DNA of 64,000 bases from Ailurus styani (taxonomy: Eukaryota > Chordata > Mammalia > Carnivora > Ailuridae): contig LNAC01000273.1 of assembly GCA_002007465.1 (NCBI GenBank), positions 257,643 to 321,642 on the forward strand, given 5' to 3'. The position numbers were made by a program, and so were the translations under genes. Below are positions 1 through 12,838 of this stretch, piece by piece. Position 1 is the stretch's first letter; each line of letters starts with the position of its first letter. The notes beneath the pieces are model-generated. The model saw only the letters and a program-made list of their open reading frames with translations. It had not been told where the DNA came from and searched no databases.

Positions 1-2045
1 ATCACAGTGGCCAAAACCATGATGAGACTTTCCCCATCAGTCATTAAGGAAGGCTGTCATTTCACGCATATTGCCATAATTTGAGGACATGTCTGAATAG
101 TGGAAGCAATGAAACCTCAACATGGCCAATCCCGTAAATTTAGCCATTTATCACATATTGCAAGATCTAGAGTCGATGGCCAGGGTGATGGATATTAATG
201 ATGGAGATGACTTGATTTAAGTAGTTTATTGTCCACAGGTATGACTTAAGTGTAATTTATTTTCTTTTTCCTCAAAATAACCATGGTTAAGACTGGGAAG
301 ATTAACTGTCAGAAATTACTTGACTAAGAAAGAGAAAATGATTTAGTTTGTCCCTTAACAGATTAAAATTACATCAGAATTGAAGGAGAAAAATATAAAA
401 ATTATGAAATGCAAAGAAAACAAAAATATGGAAGAAATACACACATCATCAAGTCATTAGTTCAGATGAATCATTTTGCCTAATATAGAGAGCACAGTTA
501 ATAATGGATTATCTCCAAAAATGCTTGAAATGTGGCATTGCAAAAGGTAGTTCTGTTCATTTTAAAAATTTTTTTGTGAAGTCAGATAATTTTGAGAAAA
601 ACAGTACTGTAGAAGGTACCAAAATTGCTAGACACAGCATCTCAGTTAAAAATAGCTACAAATAGGAAGTTATCCTTGGTAGAACAAAAAATAAACTTAA
701 AAAAAAGTTTTGTTTCTAGGGAATCAAATATCTCTAGCAGGGACAAATGGCAAAACCCTTAAGCTGAAAAAGAAATAAAAGTAAAGAAGCTTAGACAGAA
801 TTAAAACTAGATTGAAAACAAAACAAAACCCTGATTATCATAAATGATTTTTAAAATGGTATATATTGGAAGATATCTTAAAGTTATATATTCAAGTTAG
901 GTTAGTGAATTATACGTAACAGGGGCCACTTTCTATCTATGTTTACAATCCCAGCATCTAATAAGTGAAAGCATATATGACGTATTCCTTTTGAGATGTT
1001 TACTAGTCTTAACCCTCTTCTTCGAAAACTAGTCCCATTTCTGTAGTGGAAGCTAGGTCCTGTAGTTGAACTAGGTGATCCTTCCCTGTTATCATAGCAG
1101 ATAGGACTGAGGACAGAGTGAAAGAGATCTTCCCTAAGATAGGTAGAACTGAGTCTCTAGAGAATTTAGAACTGAAGCATAGTTAATTAAGGGCTGGAAT
1201 AGGAAAAGACTGGGAAGCCAGTGCAGGGCTGTGTTTGGGCATGCGCGTGTGCAGAAGCAGAGAAAGTAACTTGAGAGAAAAGGAGGAAGAGACACAGAGA
1301 GAGAAACTGTGGGGCAAAAGCAAGAAAGGGAGAAGGTATGCACAGGAGAAAAGCAGATACTCAAGGAGAGACAGCCCCATGAAACTTTCTCTTGTTCTAT
1401 ATGGTTACGGTTTCACAGGAGCTTTGATTGGAGTCCCCAGCCTGGGTTTCTGAGAGTTTTTCTGTAGTTTTGTATGATAATCTTCAATTTGGTTAAACAT
1501 TAGGCTATGAGTTAATTTTAGGGCATGGAGAAAAGGAAAGGTTCTGCAGATGTTAGGGGGAGAGCTAAATATGAGGCAGAATCATCACATTTCCTTTCTT
1601 TTAAGATACTCTATTTGGTAATTTATTAAGACACAATACCTGCATTTATAGACTCTCTATATGTTAACATATAATACTGAAATAAGTAGGTTTAGTAACT
1701 TCTCCAGGTCATATGGTTTCTCAGTGGACTAGAATATGATTTCTGATCACATAGTCCTCCTATTAGATTTTGCTTAATCAAAACTTTAAGATTTTGAAAC
1801 ACTTATCCAAAATTAGGCTGAAGTTCTTCCTCTACATAATATGTTTTTGTCTAAGTAAGCCTGATGTGACACAATTTGTACTTCTGGTAGAAATATACAG
1901 GTTAGAAGAAAAACTGTAATAAGATGCCATCTTTTGTCTACAAAACTGAAAAAAATCCCCCCAAAACCTAGAGTTGATGAGGGTTTAAGGAAATGGGCCA
2001 TCTCACACTTGGGTGTTTGAATTATAATAGGAAATACAGCAATAC
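1..2045. other. Non-genic stretch, nothing recognised
   Basis: AT-rich sequence with no SINE, LINE or LTR that I can name and no convincing exon. A purine-rich patch lies at about 1250-1350. The reading frames on both strands there are products of that skewed composition. Confidence 0.5.
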
Positions 2046-2165
2046 TCATTCATTCAGCAAATATTTATTGAATGCTTTCTCAATGTCAGACACTGTTCTA
2101 GGCACTGAAATTTAGCAGTGAACAAAACAGACAGAAATCTGCCTGCATCAAACTTACATATTTTT
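2046..2165 (-). repeat. L2 LINE 3' end fragment
   Basis: The stretch carries the antisense L2 3'-end pattern: a run of cattcattcagcaaatattt, then a 'cactgttctaggcactg' core, then 'agcagtgaacaaaacagac'. L2 is a LINE family that was active before the placental radiation, so this copy is a neutral fossil. It abuts an old L1 3' end on its right. Confidence 0.75.
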
Positions 2166-2169
2166 CAAA

Positions 2170-2530
2170 AAGTTTAAAACTGTACCTATCTTCTAACCTA
2201 AAAGTGGTAGTTTTTAGATAAATGTATATGTATTTTTTCACACAATGAAATACTATGTTGCCATTAAGCACATTTTTTAAAGGATATAATGTTAGCTTAA
2301 GTATTAGGTTACAAAGGATTAACTACAGTAGGTTCTCATCCTTATGAAAAATAGTTCAAATAGTTTAATAGTGAGATAAGTACTCACACACACAATTTTT
2401 TAAATCAAAAGAAATATATATGAAACAGTAATGTAGTTGCCTCTATGACCAGATAATAAATAATTTTCATTTTGCTTATGTCTCCATGTTTCTAGATTTT
2501 CTATAATAAACCTGTATTAATTTGACATCT
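2170..2530 (+). repeat. Old L1 (L1M-type) 3' UTR fragment
   Basis: It reads in the order typical of old mammalian L1 3' ends: 'caatgaaatactatgttgcc', 'ggatataatgttagcttaag', and finally 'ttttctataataaacctgta', which contains a polyadenylation signal. It is diverged, with no target-site duplication found. The subfamily is uncertain (L1MB/MC range). Confidence 0.6.
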
Positions 2531-3245
2531 TTTGCCTCAAATATAAGATATATGATGTTTCACATTTTCATATTTTTAAGATTGAGAATTATGAGTTCAA
2601 TGTGGGGAGGAATCTGTCTGTGTTGGAAACTTAGTTGAATCAATGAATGTGTTAGTTTCTTCAAAAAGAAAACATCCATACTTTAGGCAAAGGAGTACAC
2701 TGTAGTACAATTGTCACTGTTCATGTTTAACAGTAATGATGCCTATAAGCTGATTAATACTTTTGTCCCTTCAGTTGAGCTATTTGTCTCTAAAATGCCA
2801 CATGAATTTTAACTTGTTTGGATCCATATATCTCGTTTAAAATGTCCTTTGAGAAAATGAGCACAGTTTACCTAAAAGACAATTTAATTAAAGCCAGTGG
2901 ATCCCTAACAATAGCTTCTCATTCGAGCCTGAACAGCTCTGTGTCCAAAGTTTCCATTGTATGCATCTTAATTAAGGAAAACAAACAAAACAATAGAAAA
3001 TAGGAAAACTGTAAGTAATATAGTGAAAGCCGTATAATATGAGATTAAACTGTCAGTCTAAAAGATGTTAATAAAAAGTTCAAGTTTTAGGGTACGTTAG
3101 AGTGAACATCTGTTGTTTTTACCCCCTGGCATCTGTATTTCCCACTCGGGAAAATAGGACCTGCTTTCTCCAAAAACTTTTCCTTTGGTGAGCCCCCTCT
3201 CCACTCATGTAATCCACGTAGGTTTGGCCCACACACCAAACTCTA
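2531..3245. other. Non-genic stretch, nothing recognised
   Basis: Unique-looking AT-rich sequence. A 61-codon frame at 2818-3003 has no recognisable domain and no plausible splice context. I treat it as chance. Confidence 0.4.
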
Positions 3246-3394
3246 GAGCTGTGCTGTTCGATGCCATAGTGGCTATTATTTTAAATCTAAATTGCTTAAA
3301 ATAAAATTTAAAATTTTGTTCCTTAGTTGCATCAGCCACATTTCAAGTAGCCAATAGCCACACGTGACAAGAGGCTACCATGTTGGACAGTGTA
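3246..3394. mobile_element. Small non-autonomous hAT-like DNA transposon (MER type)
   Basis: The left end reads 'gctgtgctgttcgatg' and the right end 'catgttggacagtgta'; the right end reverse-complemented resembles the left, giving imperfect terminal inverted repeats. Inside is 'ccacatttcaagtagccaat' followed by 'agccacacgtgac', a pattern shared with a common mammalian non-autonomous hAT family. It is short, so probably internally deleted. Family name not certain. Confidence 0.55.
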
Positions 3395-4576
3395 AATTAT
3401 AGACATTTCTATCTCACAGGAAGTTATTTTGAATCGTGCTGTGGAATTAAGTAACTCAGGAAATCCCGTGTGACTGGCCATTAGTGATGGGTTCAGAGGA
3501 CACATGATCCAATCAGTTTGGTGAGAGCCAGGACCAGGACTTTTGTAAGGGTTGAAAGAGAGAGGTTCTCATGACTCTATTGGAATAAAAGAGGATATGA
3601 AATTGGAGATAGTGCAGTTTCCACAAGGGACAACCCTGCGGAGTATGGAAACTGCATGGAAGAGAGAAATGAGATCATGATGATGTTTCTTGAGTCTATG
3701 AACTGGCAGTGACTGAAGACTGTTTATATATTTTTAAGTTACAAAAGCCAATAATTTTCTTTTTGTTCAAGATCATTCGGGGGCTATTTGGTTGTTTAGA
3801 TAATATAACTGAAGGAGTACTGACTGAGACATATAATCGAAGGTGAATTAACTGAAAAGCATCGTGGCTATGTCTTTGATGCTACCAGAAAGGCTCAAAA
3901 GTGACTCCAAGGATATAAAAAAGATTTTGAGTCAAACTTTGTAATTTAAATACAAGAGCGATATATAAATTATATAGATATATTAAGCTGTTGCCAATTA
4001 GCAAACAGAACTCTTGTGTGTAAATTTCAAGTCATTTATTTTCTGAAAAGCTGTTACCAAATCAGTGGGAATAGATTCTTATAATTAATAGCTTCTTAGA
4101 ATCTATGAACATGATACATATTTATGTGAATATAGAAAACTTTGGGAGGACGTAACTTTCCCCCCACATTCATCAACTCAGACATTCATCATTCTCAGAT
4201 TTGCTTTACTGATGCATAGGTGTTTATGATCTTTTGTATACTGCTTGAAGTGGCTTGTGTTTCATTTTGGTGTAGCCTGCTTCTATCCAATAATTGGATA
4301 CACGGTCCTTTCATATTTGGTCATAGTTCTTATGATTACATAGAAAGAAATTTATGTAATTTATTGCTAGCATTTTGGTGTGTCATATTTAATTTTGCAT
4401 TTCTTTTCTCTTATTTCTCTCCCCTAATTTATACCTACTATCACTGGCCTTGAAGGTTAGATAAAGTAATTAAAATGAATTGTAAAGCATAGGTGAAGAA
4501 AATATAAGGACCCAGCTTGTTATCATTAAATAAAGAATACTTTAATTTTGGTGCAGGCCTTTTCAAGTATTTTGTT
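3395..4576. other. Non-genic stretch, no clear element
   Basis: The part at about 3470-3720 (contains 'cacatgatccaatcag') has the feel of an old interspersed repeat but I could not assign it. The 77-codon frame at 4220-4453 is hydrophobic and T-rich and has no recognisable family. Confidence 0.35.
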
Positions 4577-4590
4577 TGTTTGTTTTCTCT

Positions 4591-4787
4591 CTCTCTCTTT
4601 TTAAAAAGATTTTATTTATTTAATGGAGAGAGAGAGATCACAAGTAGGCAGAGAGGCAGGCAGAGAGAGAGGAGGAAGCAGGCTTCCTGCTGAGCAGAGA
4701 GCCCGATGTGGGCCTTGATCCCAGGACCCTGAGTCATGACCTGAGCCGAAGGCAGAGGCTTTAACCCACTGAGCCACCAGGCGCTCC
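4591..4787 (-). mobile_element. CAN SINE, mustelid-type, antisense
   Basis: Complete antisense copy: A/T tail (shown as aagattttatttattt), then 'cacaagtaggcagagaggca', then the tRNA-derived head ending 'actgagccaccaggcgc'. It is flanked by a 14-bp perfect target-site duplication tgtttgttttctct at 4577-4590 and 4788-4801. The antisense frame at 4616-4837 is just the translated SINE. Confidence 0.95.
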
Positions 4788-4801
4788 TGTTTGTTTTCTC
4801 T

Positions 4802-6334
4802 TTTGAGTATCTGTAATACAGCTAGGAGGATCATCACGTCTTAAGTTGAGTTGAGTTCTCCACTTTTGCTCCAGTGACCTTCATAGCAATTTGTTTGCAC
4901 GTGCTTCCACTCCATTTTCATAATGAAATATAGTTAACAAAGATGAAATGCCAAGAAAATAGATGTGTTTCTAAAAATGGCAGGGGATTGGGTGGGGTAA
5001 CTGGACGTGTCTTCTAACAGAGTTTACAAAATTACATTTTCTCCCATTTCATATCCCTTAAATAGACTAACCAAGTAGAAGATAGCCCATTTTCAGAAAG
5101 GCTCCCTGAGGAATAGGTGGGAAATGTTCAAAAAACACTCTGAGTCAACATGCTGACAGTGATCAGGAAAAAAAGAACAAACTCCATAACCCCACTAGCA
5201 TTTGGGCTGTATACAAAGAGCCATCACATCCCAGACTTAGGGAATGATATATGATGCACCTGGAAAAGTGCATTCAGTTTGGATAAACTCAATTCCAGAA
5301 ATATGTAGAAGATTGGAGAGAGTTAAGAGGGAAAAAAATGATGAAGTGCCTAGGGAGGTGAGGTTGGGAGGGGGCTTGGGAGGAAAGATTAAAGCAACTG
5401 ATTAAGTAACTTTTAAGATCTGACATGATAAGAGCCAACAAATATTTTAAAATAGCAAATACTATTGAGACAGAGAATTTATTTGGAATGGCAAAAGACC
5501 ACAGGAAAATAAACCATACTGAGAAATCCAAAATTCTGGCTATGTAGGGGAAAATGAAAAACAAACAAACACAAATAGTAACTTTCGAAATATTCTCTTA
5601 AGGAGATCATAGAAAGCTTTAACTCATGGCAAATCTACTCCTAACGACAAAGAAAGCCATGGGTGTTGGAAGATGATTGTAAGGAATGGATGGTGGGTAA
5701 TATGACTGGAGATGTTTTTCCCTACTTAGTATTTCTACAAATCTATTATAATATGTAAATTCAAATTTATATTGAACAAGGGTATATTCCTTGCCATGCG
5801 GTGAAGCTTAAACCAAACTTTTAAAGAACCCATTATTACTCAGTTTGCCCTGGGATCTCTGACCAACATAGGGGAGAAAACGGTTTTTAATCTGCAGTTT
5901 TCCAAAATCAATTCAATTAAAAATAATAAAAAATCTGAAATGCTGCCCACAAGGGTTAATAACTACAGAGGTGTCCAACAGATATTCAATCACAAAAATG
6001 TAAATGCTCTTTTCATTAAGCCTCTTGTGTCTTTTTCCTTAGCTAAACCAAGATAATTGTTTTGGGGCTAATTTCTGAGGCTATTTAATAACACCTCCTG
6101 CTAGACTTCTTATGTAAACTCAGCAAGAGGAAGCATCCAGAGTAATAGAAAAATAGTTGTGCTCATTTTACAGCTCAAATTCATACTTTTCTTTATAAAA
6201 GAGATCCTGCTGTTTGAGTTTGGCAACTGCCTTACCAACTGCATTGGGGAAGATTGGATTAGGAGGCAAAGCTGACTATGCAGTAAAGTCCCCACTCTCT
6301 AGCAGGATTTTTATGTAAATTCCATTACAGTTCA
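4802..6334. other. Non-genic stretch, nothing recognised
   Basis: No named repeat and no supported exon. The 91-codon antisense frame at 5289-5564 and the 61-codon one at 6110-6295 show no domain. Confidence 0.4.
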
Positions 6335-6415
6335 TACTTTTGCAGATAATGAAATGGATACAAAACACTTCAAGGTTTCTAAGTCAGCAAAATAATGAAC
6401 AGGATAGCCTGTAAA
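6335..6415 (-). repeat. Possible MIR fragment
   Basis: Contains 'gcagataatgaaatggatac' followed by text resembling the antisense MIR core (gatgaggaaactgaggc type). Strongly diverged and short, so this is a tentative call. Confidence 0.35.
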
Positions 6416-7652
6416 CTGCTTTAATACATTTTTGACATTTGGTCACTCATAAAAATGGGCTTTATATTTCTTCTTTCATATAGGTTTTCTTTTTTAATGC
6501 TACATTCTAACAGCTCATAGCTCTACAGGTTATTGCTAATGTGTGAACATGAACTACAAAGAGTTCATCGTACTTTAAATTTCAGCAAGTGGCAAATTTT
6601 GCATTATGTTTCCTTAAGAAAATATGGATATTTTTTCTCCAAAATGGCATTTCTTTAGACTGAAAATAAAAAGCACACATACCTTATAGACTAATGGCAG
6701 TAGCAGAGGAATATGCTTTTGTAATTAACTAACCACAAAATTAAAATTATGTAGATTGATCTATAATTATTCTTTTATATAATGTGTGATGACATGTATG
6801 GGTAAAAGTGTGTTTTCAAAAGACTAGCCCCTAGAGACAATATGTTTTCAGATTTGCAAATGGATCTTTTTAAGCAACAGTCAATGACTATAACAGAAAC
6901 AGTCAAGAAAATTATTATGTAGCACAATGTATAAAATATATTCTTTACCTTCTGCTATTGTCATTTTAGTTCCATATACTGTCTGTGCTTGAAGGTGAAA
7001 TTCCCATTAGTGTCAATGGAGAATCCAGCCATGGGGTAAAGGAAACTTAAGACTTTGGCAACAATGACACAATTTTCCAAGTGAAGCAAGAATGTGAACA
7101 AAGTACCCATTTCAAATATAAAGTATTCTGGTGATCCATTATCCCATTAGTGTAGCTGAACTTTTCAGGAAAGTATACTCATCTTTATTCTGGGATGACT
7201 AACACACATGCAATATTCCCTTTGGTATACTCAACAATTTCAGTCAAAATAGGAAGCCTATTGACATTTCACCTCATTGCCAAATCAAACAAGATTAGTC
7301 ATATGAACTGAGTCTCATTGATAGATGATTTTTGATGGTGAAATGTCAAAACATGATGCATGACCTTTGGCTTGTAGTTAGTCTTTTGGGAACCATACAA
7401 TGCCTTTTTCCAAAGAGAAACCCAGCCTCAGGTTCCTGTGGGCCTATGCAGAGAATCATATATGACTGGCTCATAATTTACATTTTAAAATGCTTCCCTG
7501 TCATGGAGCTCTCAAATGCACTCAAGTGTTCTGGAAGTAAACAGTCCTGGACTATACTTTAGGAAGTCCTGATGACTTAAGAGAAATAGCCAAATTAAAA
7601 AAAATGGAGAATCGACTATGCTAAACAGAGGCAAAAGGCCTCCAAGCACTGA
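6416..7652. other. Non-genic stretch, nothing recognised
   Basis: AT-rich, unique-looking. The 76-codon frame at 7332-7562 is not recognised. Confidence 0.4.
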
Positions 7653-7785
7653 TAAGAATATTGAGTGCTTACTTAAGCTTATACTGATTGCTTTACATTC
7701 ATTATCCCATTTAAGCCTTGCACAATCCTGTAAAGCAGATCTATTATTATTCTATTTTACAGATGAGAAGATTGAGGATTAAAAC
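7653..7785 (-). repeat. MIR SINE, antisense
   Basis: Antisense MIR pattern: 'ttgagtgcttacttaagctt', 'catttaagccttgcacaatc', then 'ttttacagatgagaagattg'. MIR is an old tRNA-derived mammalian SINE. Confidence 0.7.
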
Positions 7786-7816
7786 CATATAGCACTCTAT
7801 TTTTTCTGAAGATCAA

Positions 7817-8284
7817 ATGCTCTGTAGTGGAGTTGGATTTGAAACATTCGTAACCACTTTAAATACTGTCTTTCCCTTCAATCCTCCCCAACACAATCAC
7901 CACCATCAACACCAAGAAAGTAATTTGCCCTTTATACATACTTTTTGGGGTATACATTGGTTTTTGTGGTTTTATCTTTTTATGCTGCTTTTGATGGTTT
8001 TTAACCTGGTTTAATTTAGGTCTTAGATTATGAATTTGTTGGTGGTGGTGGTAGTGTGCAGCTCTTTGTATGACCCTGGCCAATTACAGTTGGTTCTGCT
8101 CTTATTTCCCTCTAAAAGATTTTTCTTTAAAATTACTGACCATGTATAGAAGAGAAAATAAAGATTCCTCTCTTTGTTTTTGGTCTATATGAATCTGACA
8201 GTAACAAAATGTAATTTCTGGGAATATAGCTATATTTTTAACGATAATAAAAATAGCCAGTGGATGTATACACAATCATATCAG
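7817..8284. other. Non-genic stretch with overlapping chance frames
   Basis: Opposite-strand frames at 7817-8014 (+) and 7859-8083 (-) overlap. The His- and Gln-rich peptides come from a simple 'caccaccatcaacacc' tract and a gtggtggtggtagt tract. No domain or splice context. Confidence 0.4.
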
Positions 8285-8480
8285 GCCCGATGCTAGATAC
8301 TTTGGGTATAGAAACTCATTCAGCATTGACGCAACACTGCGGAGTAAGTATTATTATTGTAACCATTTTACAGATAATGAAATGGAGCTCAAACAATTTA
8401 AAGAACTTGTTTAAGATTATAAAAAGTCTATAGCAGAACTGTTCCAACACAGATCTTTCTGCCTCTGGAACTTGTGCTTT
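8285..8480 (-). repeat. MIR SINE, antisense
   Basis: Order of antisense MIR: 'cccgatgctagatactttgg', 'ttattattgtaaccatttta', 'cagataatgaaatggagctc', then a diverged 'cagaactgttccaacac' segment. Covers most of the element. Confidence 0.65.
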
Positions 8481-8490
8481 CTGTATCCAG

Positions 8491-9424
8491 GAATATTAAC
8501 TCTTCCAAGTTACTTTCTTTTAGTCTAGAAATAAACTTTTAGGATCTGACAAGTTCCGTTAGAGACAAAGAGTGAAGATCATAAGCATAAGATACAGTAG
8601 CGTAACTGCCTTTCTTTCTTCCCTTCTTATCACTCACAACTTCCTTCTGTCCACTCTTGTCCCATTTTTACGTGAAATGATGTTATATATTTCAGTACTT
8701 TGAGCAGTTGTAATATTGTGGTTTTGGATGTCTGGCAGCGGTTGTCATAAGGGAAGGGAAGAAACAAACCATCCCTAATGCTAGAAGTGCCAAGCTTACT
8801 AGAGTCTGTAGGAACGGGATGCCTTGCCTACCTTGATCTAGTTGGCCTCCAAACCTTAGCTCTTAATTATAATACCAGGTTCTACTAATGTGTACACTGG
8901 ACCTAAGAACTCTGCTTCCTTTGACTTCTGTTCCTCATTATGTTTTGTGTCCCTGGTCTCATGAAGAAACAATGAAAGAGAAAGTAGGGGGAAAAGAGAT
9001 ATTTCCCCCAGCACTTGGCAATTTGACATGTATGCAGATCTGTATTTATCTCTGTCTCATCCTTTTGAAGGTAGGCTTGTGGGGAGTACCATGCATGTCA
9101 AGTTGCATTAAGTACTCAGCACACTCTTACTCAACGTTTCACATAGTAATTCTCTTATTCATTCAAGAGAAAAGCCTTCTTTTCTTATGTCCAGCCAACT
9201 GAAAAGATTCATAAGGATGATTTAAAAAGATTGAAAGGTTACTCAAAGCACAAAAATTTACAAGATACACACATACAGAGAGCAAAATCTCACAGTGGTA
9301 AAATACACTCTTTGAATTGTTGGTCTTTCTCTTGTTTAGACCTAATGTCTGCATAAAATATTTGTTCAAAGCTGGTAGATATTGTTTCACTCAAGAATAT
9401 ATGCATGTCTCTTCAGAATTAAAA
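8491..9424. other. Non-genic stretch, nothing recognised
   Basis: Frames at 8888-9202 (104 codons, +) and 9163-9390 (75 codons, -) overlap on opposite strands and neither resembles a known family. No splice-site pair clearly frames them. Confidence 0.35.
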
Positions 9425-9435
9425 AAAGAAAAAAG

Positions 9436-9625
9436 TGGGGAGCCTGGGTGGCTCAGTCGTTAAGCGTCTCCCTTCCACTCAGGTCATAATCTCAGGGTCC
9501 TGGGATCAGACGGCATCAGGCTCCCTGCTCAGTGGGAAGCCTGTTTCTCCCTCTCCCACTCCCCCTGCTTGTGTTCCCTCTCTTGCTGTGTCTCTGTCAA
9601 ATAAATAAAATCTTTAAAAATAAAT
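9436..9625 (+). mobile_element. CAN SINE, older subfamily
   Basis: Sense copy starting 'ggggagcctgggtggctcag' and ending in an A-rich tail after 'gtctctgtcaaataaataaa'. It has the older body 'cccactccccctgcttgtgt' instead of the 'gcctacttgtgat' tail of the mustelid type. Target-site duplication aaagaaaaaag at 9425-9435 and 9626-9636, although its A-richness weakens it. Confidence 0.92.
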
Positions 9626-9636
9626 AAAGAAAAAAG

Positions 9637-10689
9637 AATAGCTCATCTGCTTGTGAACAAATCTATATTTTTGAGTGGCCTGTTTGGCTGAAAGTTTATA
9701 GTACTTATTTTACAAAAAACAAAACAACCCCCCCAAACAAAAAATCTTACTAAATTAACTTCTAGGAAATAAATCTGAATATGATCAGGAACAGTCAAAG
9801 CAAGCAGTAAAATCCAAAAATAATATTATAAATAGCTTAAGTCATTTAACTTCATGTAAATCTACTGGGGAGGAAAAAAATGAGAGCAGAAAAAAAGAGA
9901 CTGAACAAAGCAGGTTAAAAACTGGGAGGAGAGAACTCTTGCATCAAAGAAAGAGAAACAAAAGAAATTATAAGCTATTCTTCTTTTACTAGAAAGAAAT
10001 TAAGACTTGCACCTATGATACATTGGAGTAGAAGCAACTATAAAAGAAAAAAAAAAACATGCCCAAACCTGTATTTGGATCAAGGTGGAGTGGCTACCTG
10101 CCACAATTATATAAAACCATCTCAAGTTATTGTTACAGGATTATTTCTGAAATAGGAAGATACTCAAGTATGCAACATACTTCCCAGAATTTTCTCCCCA
10201 CAATCAGTAAGTTATAACATTTCAGAACACAGCAAGTGCCACATTCATTAAACTCTAATACTGAATTAGAGTTTTCTAAATCTTCTTTATCCCCTTTAAA
10301 GTTTTATGCCTGACTTCTATTTCATTGCGTATAAAAATGTATAAAAAATTATGCATATTTTTTACCCTACTGTGATTTTTTAAATTGCTAGGTAAAAATT
10401 ATTTCTCATCAATCAAGCATACACAAAAGTGTTTACCCTTAAGTTACAAAGATTTGCTTAAGATAAAATGATTAGCAAATACTAAAAAACAAAGAAATAT
10501 CAAAATGCATTTATTTTTAAGAAGTTTGATACCATATAGCCCCCATGTTTGCCTAATAATAAGGTAACTAACCATTTATCCCTTATCTGGGCTATCCCAA
10601 TTTATGTCTCTTGCTCTGGCACAATTATTAATAACATCCCTTTTACTCTCAGAGGCATCCAAGTTTAAATCAAAATTAGATAGTTACCC
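9637..10689. other. Non-genic stretch with a small hairpin
   Basis: AT-rich. Contains a perfect 10-bp inverted repeat (10250-10259 and 10265-10274). The 91-codon frame starting at 10604 runs into MIR sequence. Nothing else recognised. Confidence 0.4.
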
Positions 10690-10885
10690 CTACCTGATAT
10701 CAAGGCAGCATGGCATGAAAAGATCTGAGTCTTTTAAGACAAGCCCATGGGGGTCTGTGCATATTTCCATCATTTACTTACTGTGTATACTCGGGCAATT
10801 GCTTATCTACTCTGAGACCAATTTTGTCATCAACAGCATATGGATAATAATAGCTCATAGACTTGTTGGGATAACATGAATGCAA
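10690..10885 (+). repeat. MIR SINE, sense
   Basis: Sense MIR order: 'ttacttactgtgtatactcg', 'ggataataatagctcataga', 'cttgttgggataacatg'. The frame at 10604-10879 is largely this element. Confidence 0.65.
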
Positions 10886-10904
10886 TAGTATTATGTCTGG
10901 GTAC

Positions 10905-11030
10905 ATACACAAATGGGGATAATAAGATCACCTTATAAGATTGTTGTGCGTTAGCTTAAAATGATGAATTTATGCATAGTGCTTGGCACATGGTAGATAC
11001 ACAAAAATACAGTTTTCGTCACACTCATTC
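10905..11030 (+). repeat. Second MIR fragment, sense
   Basis: Repeats the MIR 3' half directly after the previous copy: 'caaatggggataataagatc', 'aagattgttgtgcgttagc', 'gtgcttggcacatggtagat'. Either a second insertion or a local duplication of the 3' half. Confidence 0.6.
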
Positions 11031-11654
11031 TCATAATCATCATTATCATCTGCCATTAGTGGCTGTTTGTAAGTAAATATTAGAGCTAATTGCTTCTCTC
11101 CTCAAACGTCATCTTTTCTAGTACTCATGTCACATCTGTGGAAGATGGTTAGAAATTTCCCTTGGACCCATAACAACCAGGAATTAGGAGCACTTTCCTA
11201 GCACTTTAGACTGAGACTGCGTTGAACAGGACCTGGGCAGCTTTCGGTCTAGTTCCTGGGGTGACACATTGGTTCTATTTGATACAGGAATGCGTATCTC
11301 AGAGTGCCTCTCAAAAGTCCCCTTCAGGCAGAGGACTATGAACTCTGATTTTTGAACAATCTTGGAAAATGCCTGATTCTCCCCTCCTGAGAGAAAATTT
11401 CTTAGAAGTCTCCATCTGACTCTTCATAATTCAAGTGGTTTCCATATTATTTCATTTTTGTTTTGAATTTTAAAATGTTTTAAAAACTTGCCACCAGGGC
11501 AAATCTGTGAGCTGCAGTGAGATGGGTAGTATGTGCTCCTGACACTGTCTGTCTCCCAGTACACTTCTGCCTGCTTCCAGGTTACCTCTACCGCAGTTTG
11601 AGAAAGAACAGAGACCCCCTCTTTGGGTAGTGCTGGCTTAAAGGCCAATTCTGC
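11031..11654. other. Non-genic stretch, nothing recognised
   Basis: No repeat named. The antisense 74-codon frame at 11424-11648 has no recognisable domain. Confidence 0.4.
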
Positions 11655-11835
11655 ATTTTATGCACTTTGTGGCCTCTGGCATACTACTGAATTTCTCTGA
11701 ACCTCAGTCTCCTGGTCTTAAAAATGGGGCAACTATAAGTACCTATCAAGTTGTTTGATAATGAAATATGATCATGTCTGTAAGCCCACTAACTCACATA
11801 TTAGAAATTCAATCCATGTCAGTTATCTTACATTC
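11655..11835 (+). repeat. MIR SINE, sense
   Basis: Shows 'ctctgaacctcagtctcctg' and 'aaaaatggggcaactataag', the sense MIR core, followed by the diverged 3' part. Confidence 0.65.
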
Positions 11836-12396
11836 TTTTTTGTGTTAGTTAAAATGGTTAATGATACCTAACCAGGTCACATTGATGAAGACCAATTTGA
11901 ATTTATTTCTGTTGGGACACAGAGCCCAAAAGCACATAAAATAGATGACATCTGGCTTAACACATAAAAATGTCTGTGCCACGCAACACGGAGCCTCATG
12001 CAACTATCCAGGTTCTCTCTTTCAAATTCCCATAGTAACTCAGGTTTGAGTGGTAATAGCTTATTAATGACTTTACTTGACTAGGCATGCATGTTTTTTG
12101 GAATCCAGTTGCCATATAGGAACCATATGGTTGAGATCTCTTTAGACTTTACAAAGAGCATTAGTAAAATGAAAACAGAACTAATGTTGCGAGGCACAGG
12201 ATTCAATCAGCCAGACTTCATCCTTTACCTGGCTGACACCTAGTCGTCCTTCAGGATCCCAGTCAGACACATTCTCTTTTGGGAAATGTTCCTCAAAGAT
12301 CCTGAGCTTTCCTCTATCACTGCACTTATTACAGACCACAGAAAATTAATGTTCATTTATCTATCTGCTCCCTTAACCTTTCAATCTCTGAAGTAA
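11836..12396. other. Non-genic stretch; possible L2 trace
   Basis: The segment 12290-12390 ('cactgcacttattacagacc') resembles sense L2 3' sequence but too weakly for a firm call. Confidence 0.3.
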
Positions 12397-12838
12397 CAGT
12401 TCTCAAAGTGAAATCAGCAGACTCCTCAAGGTCCCTGAGACCCTTTTAGGGGGATTTGCAAAGTCAAATCTACTTTCAAAATAATACTAAGACATTACTT
12501 GTCTTTTTCACTCTATTGACATATGTGCAGATGATGGGAAAGCATTCGTGTATAAAACTGCTAAAATTTTGAATTAAGGCAAGTGGCACCAAACTTGCCT
12601 TATTACCTAACCCTTGCAATAACAGAAAAGGAAAACAACACCAAATAAAGAACAAAAAGTAACATACCAATTTCAATTAAGAATGGCCTTTTAAAAACAA
12701 TGAAAATTAACATTCATTTGATAAAGTCCAAATTCCTGAATACACATCTTTAATATTCTGTGTGCCAAAATGGGATGTATATAAAAAGCACTCTCACTGT
12801 AACTGAAGCATGATGATTGTCAAGCACTTGTGAGATAA

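Noticed and set aside
4616..4837. Recurring peptide motif VAQWVKASAFGSGHD in several frames (also near 28292 and 39326, and a relative near 56149)
   Set aside because: It looks like a small protein family but each instance is the same CAN SINE translated in one frame.
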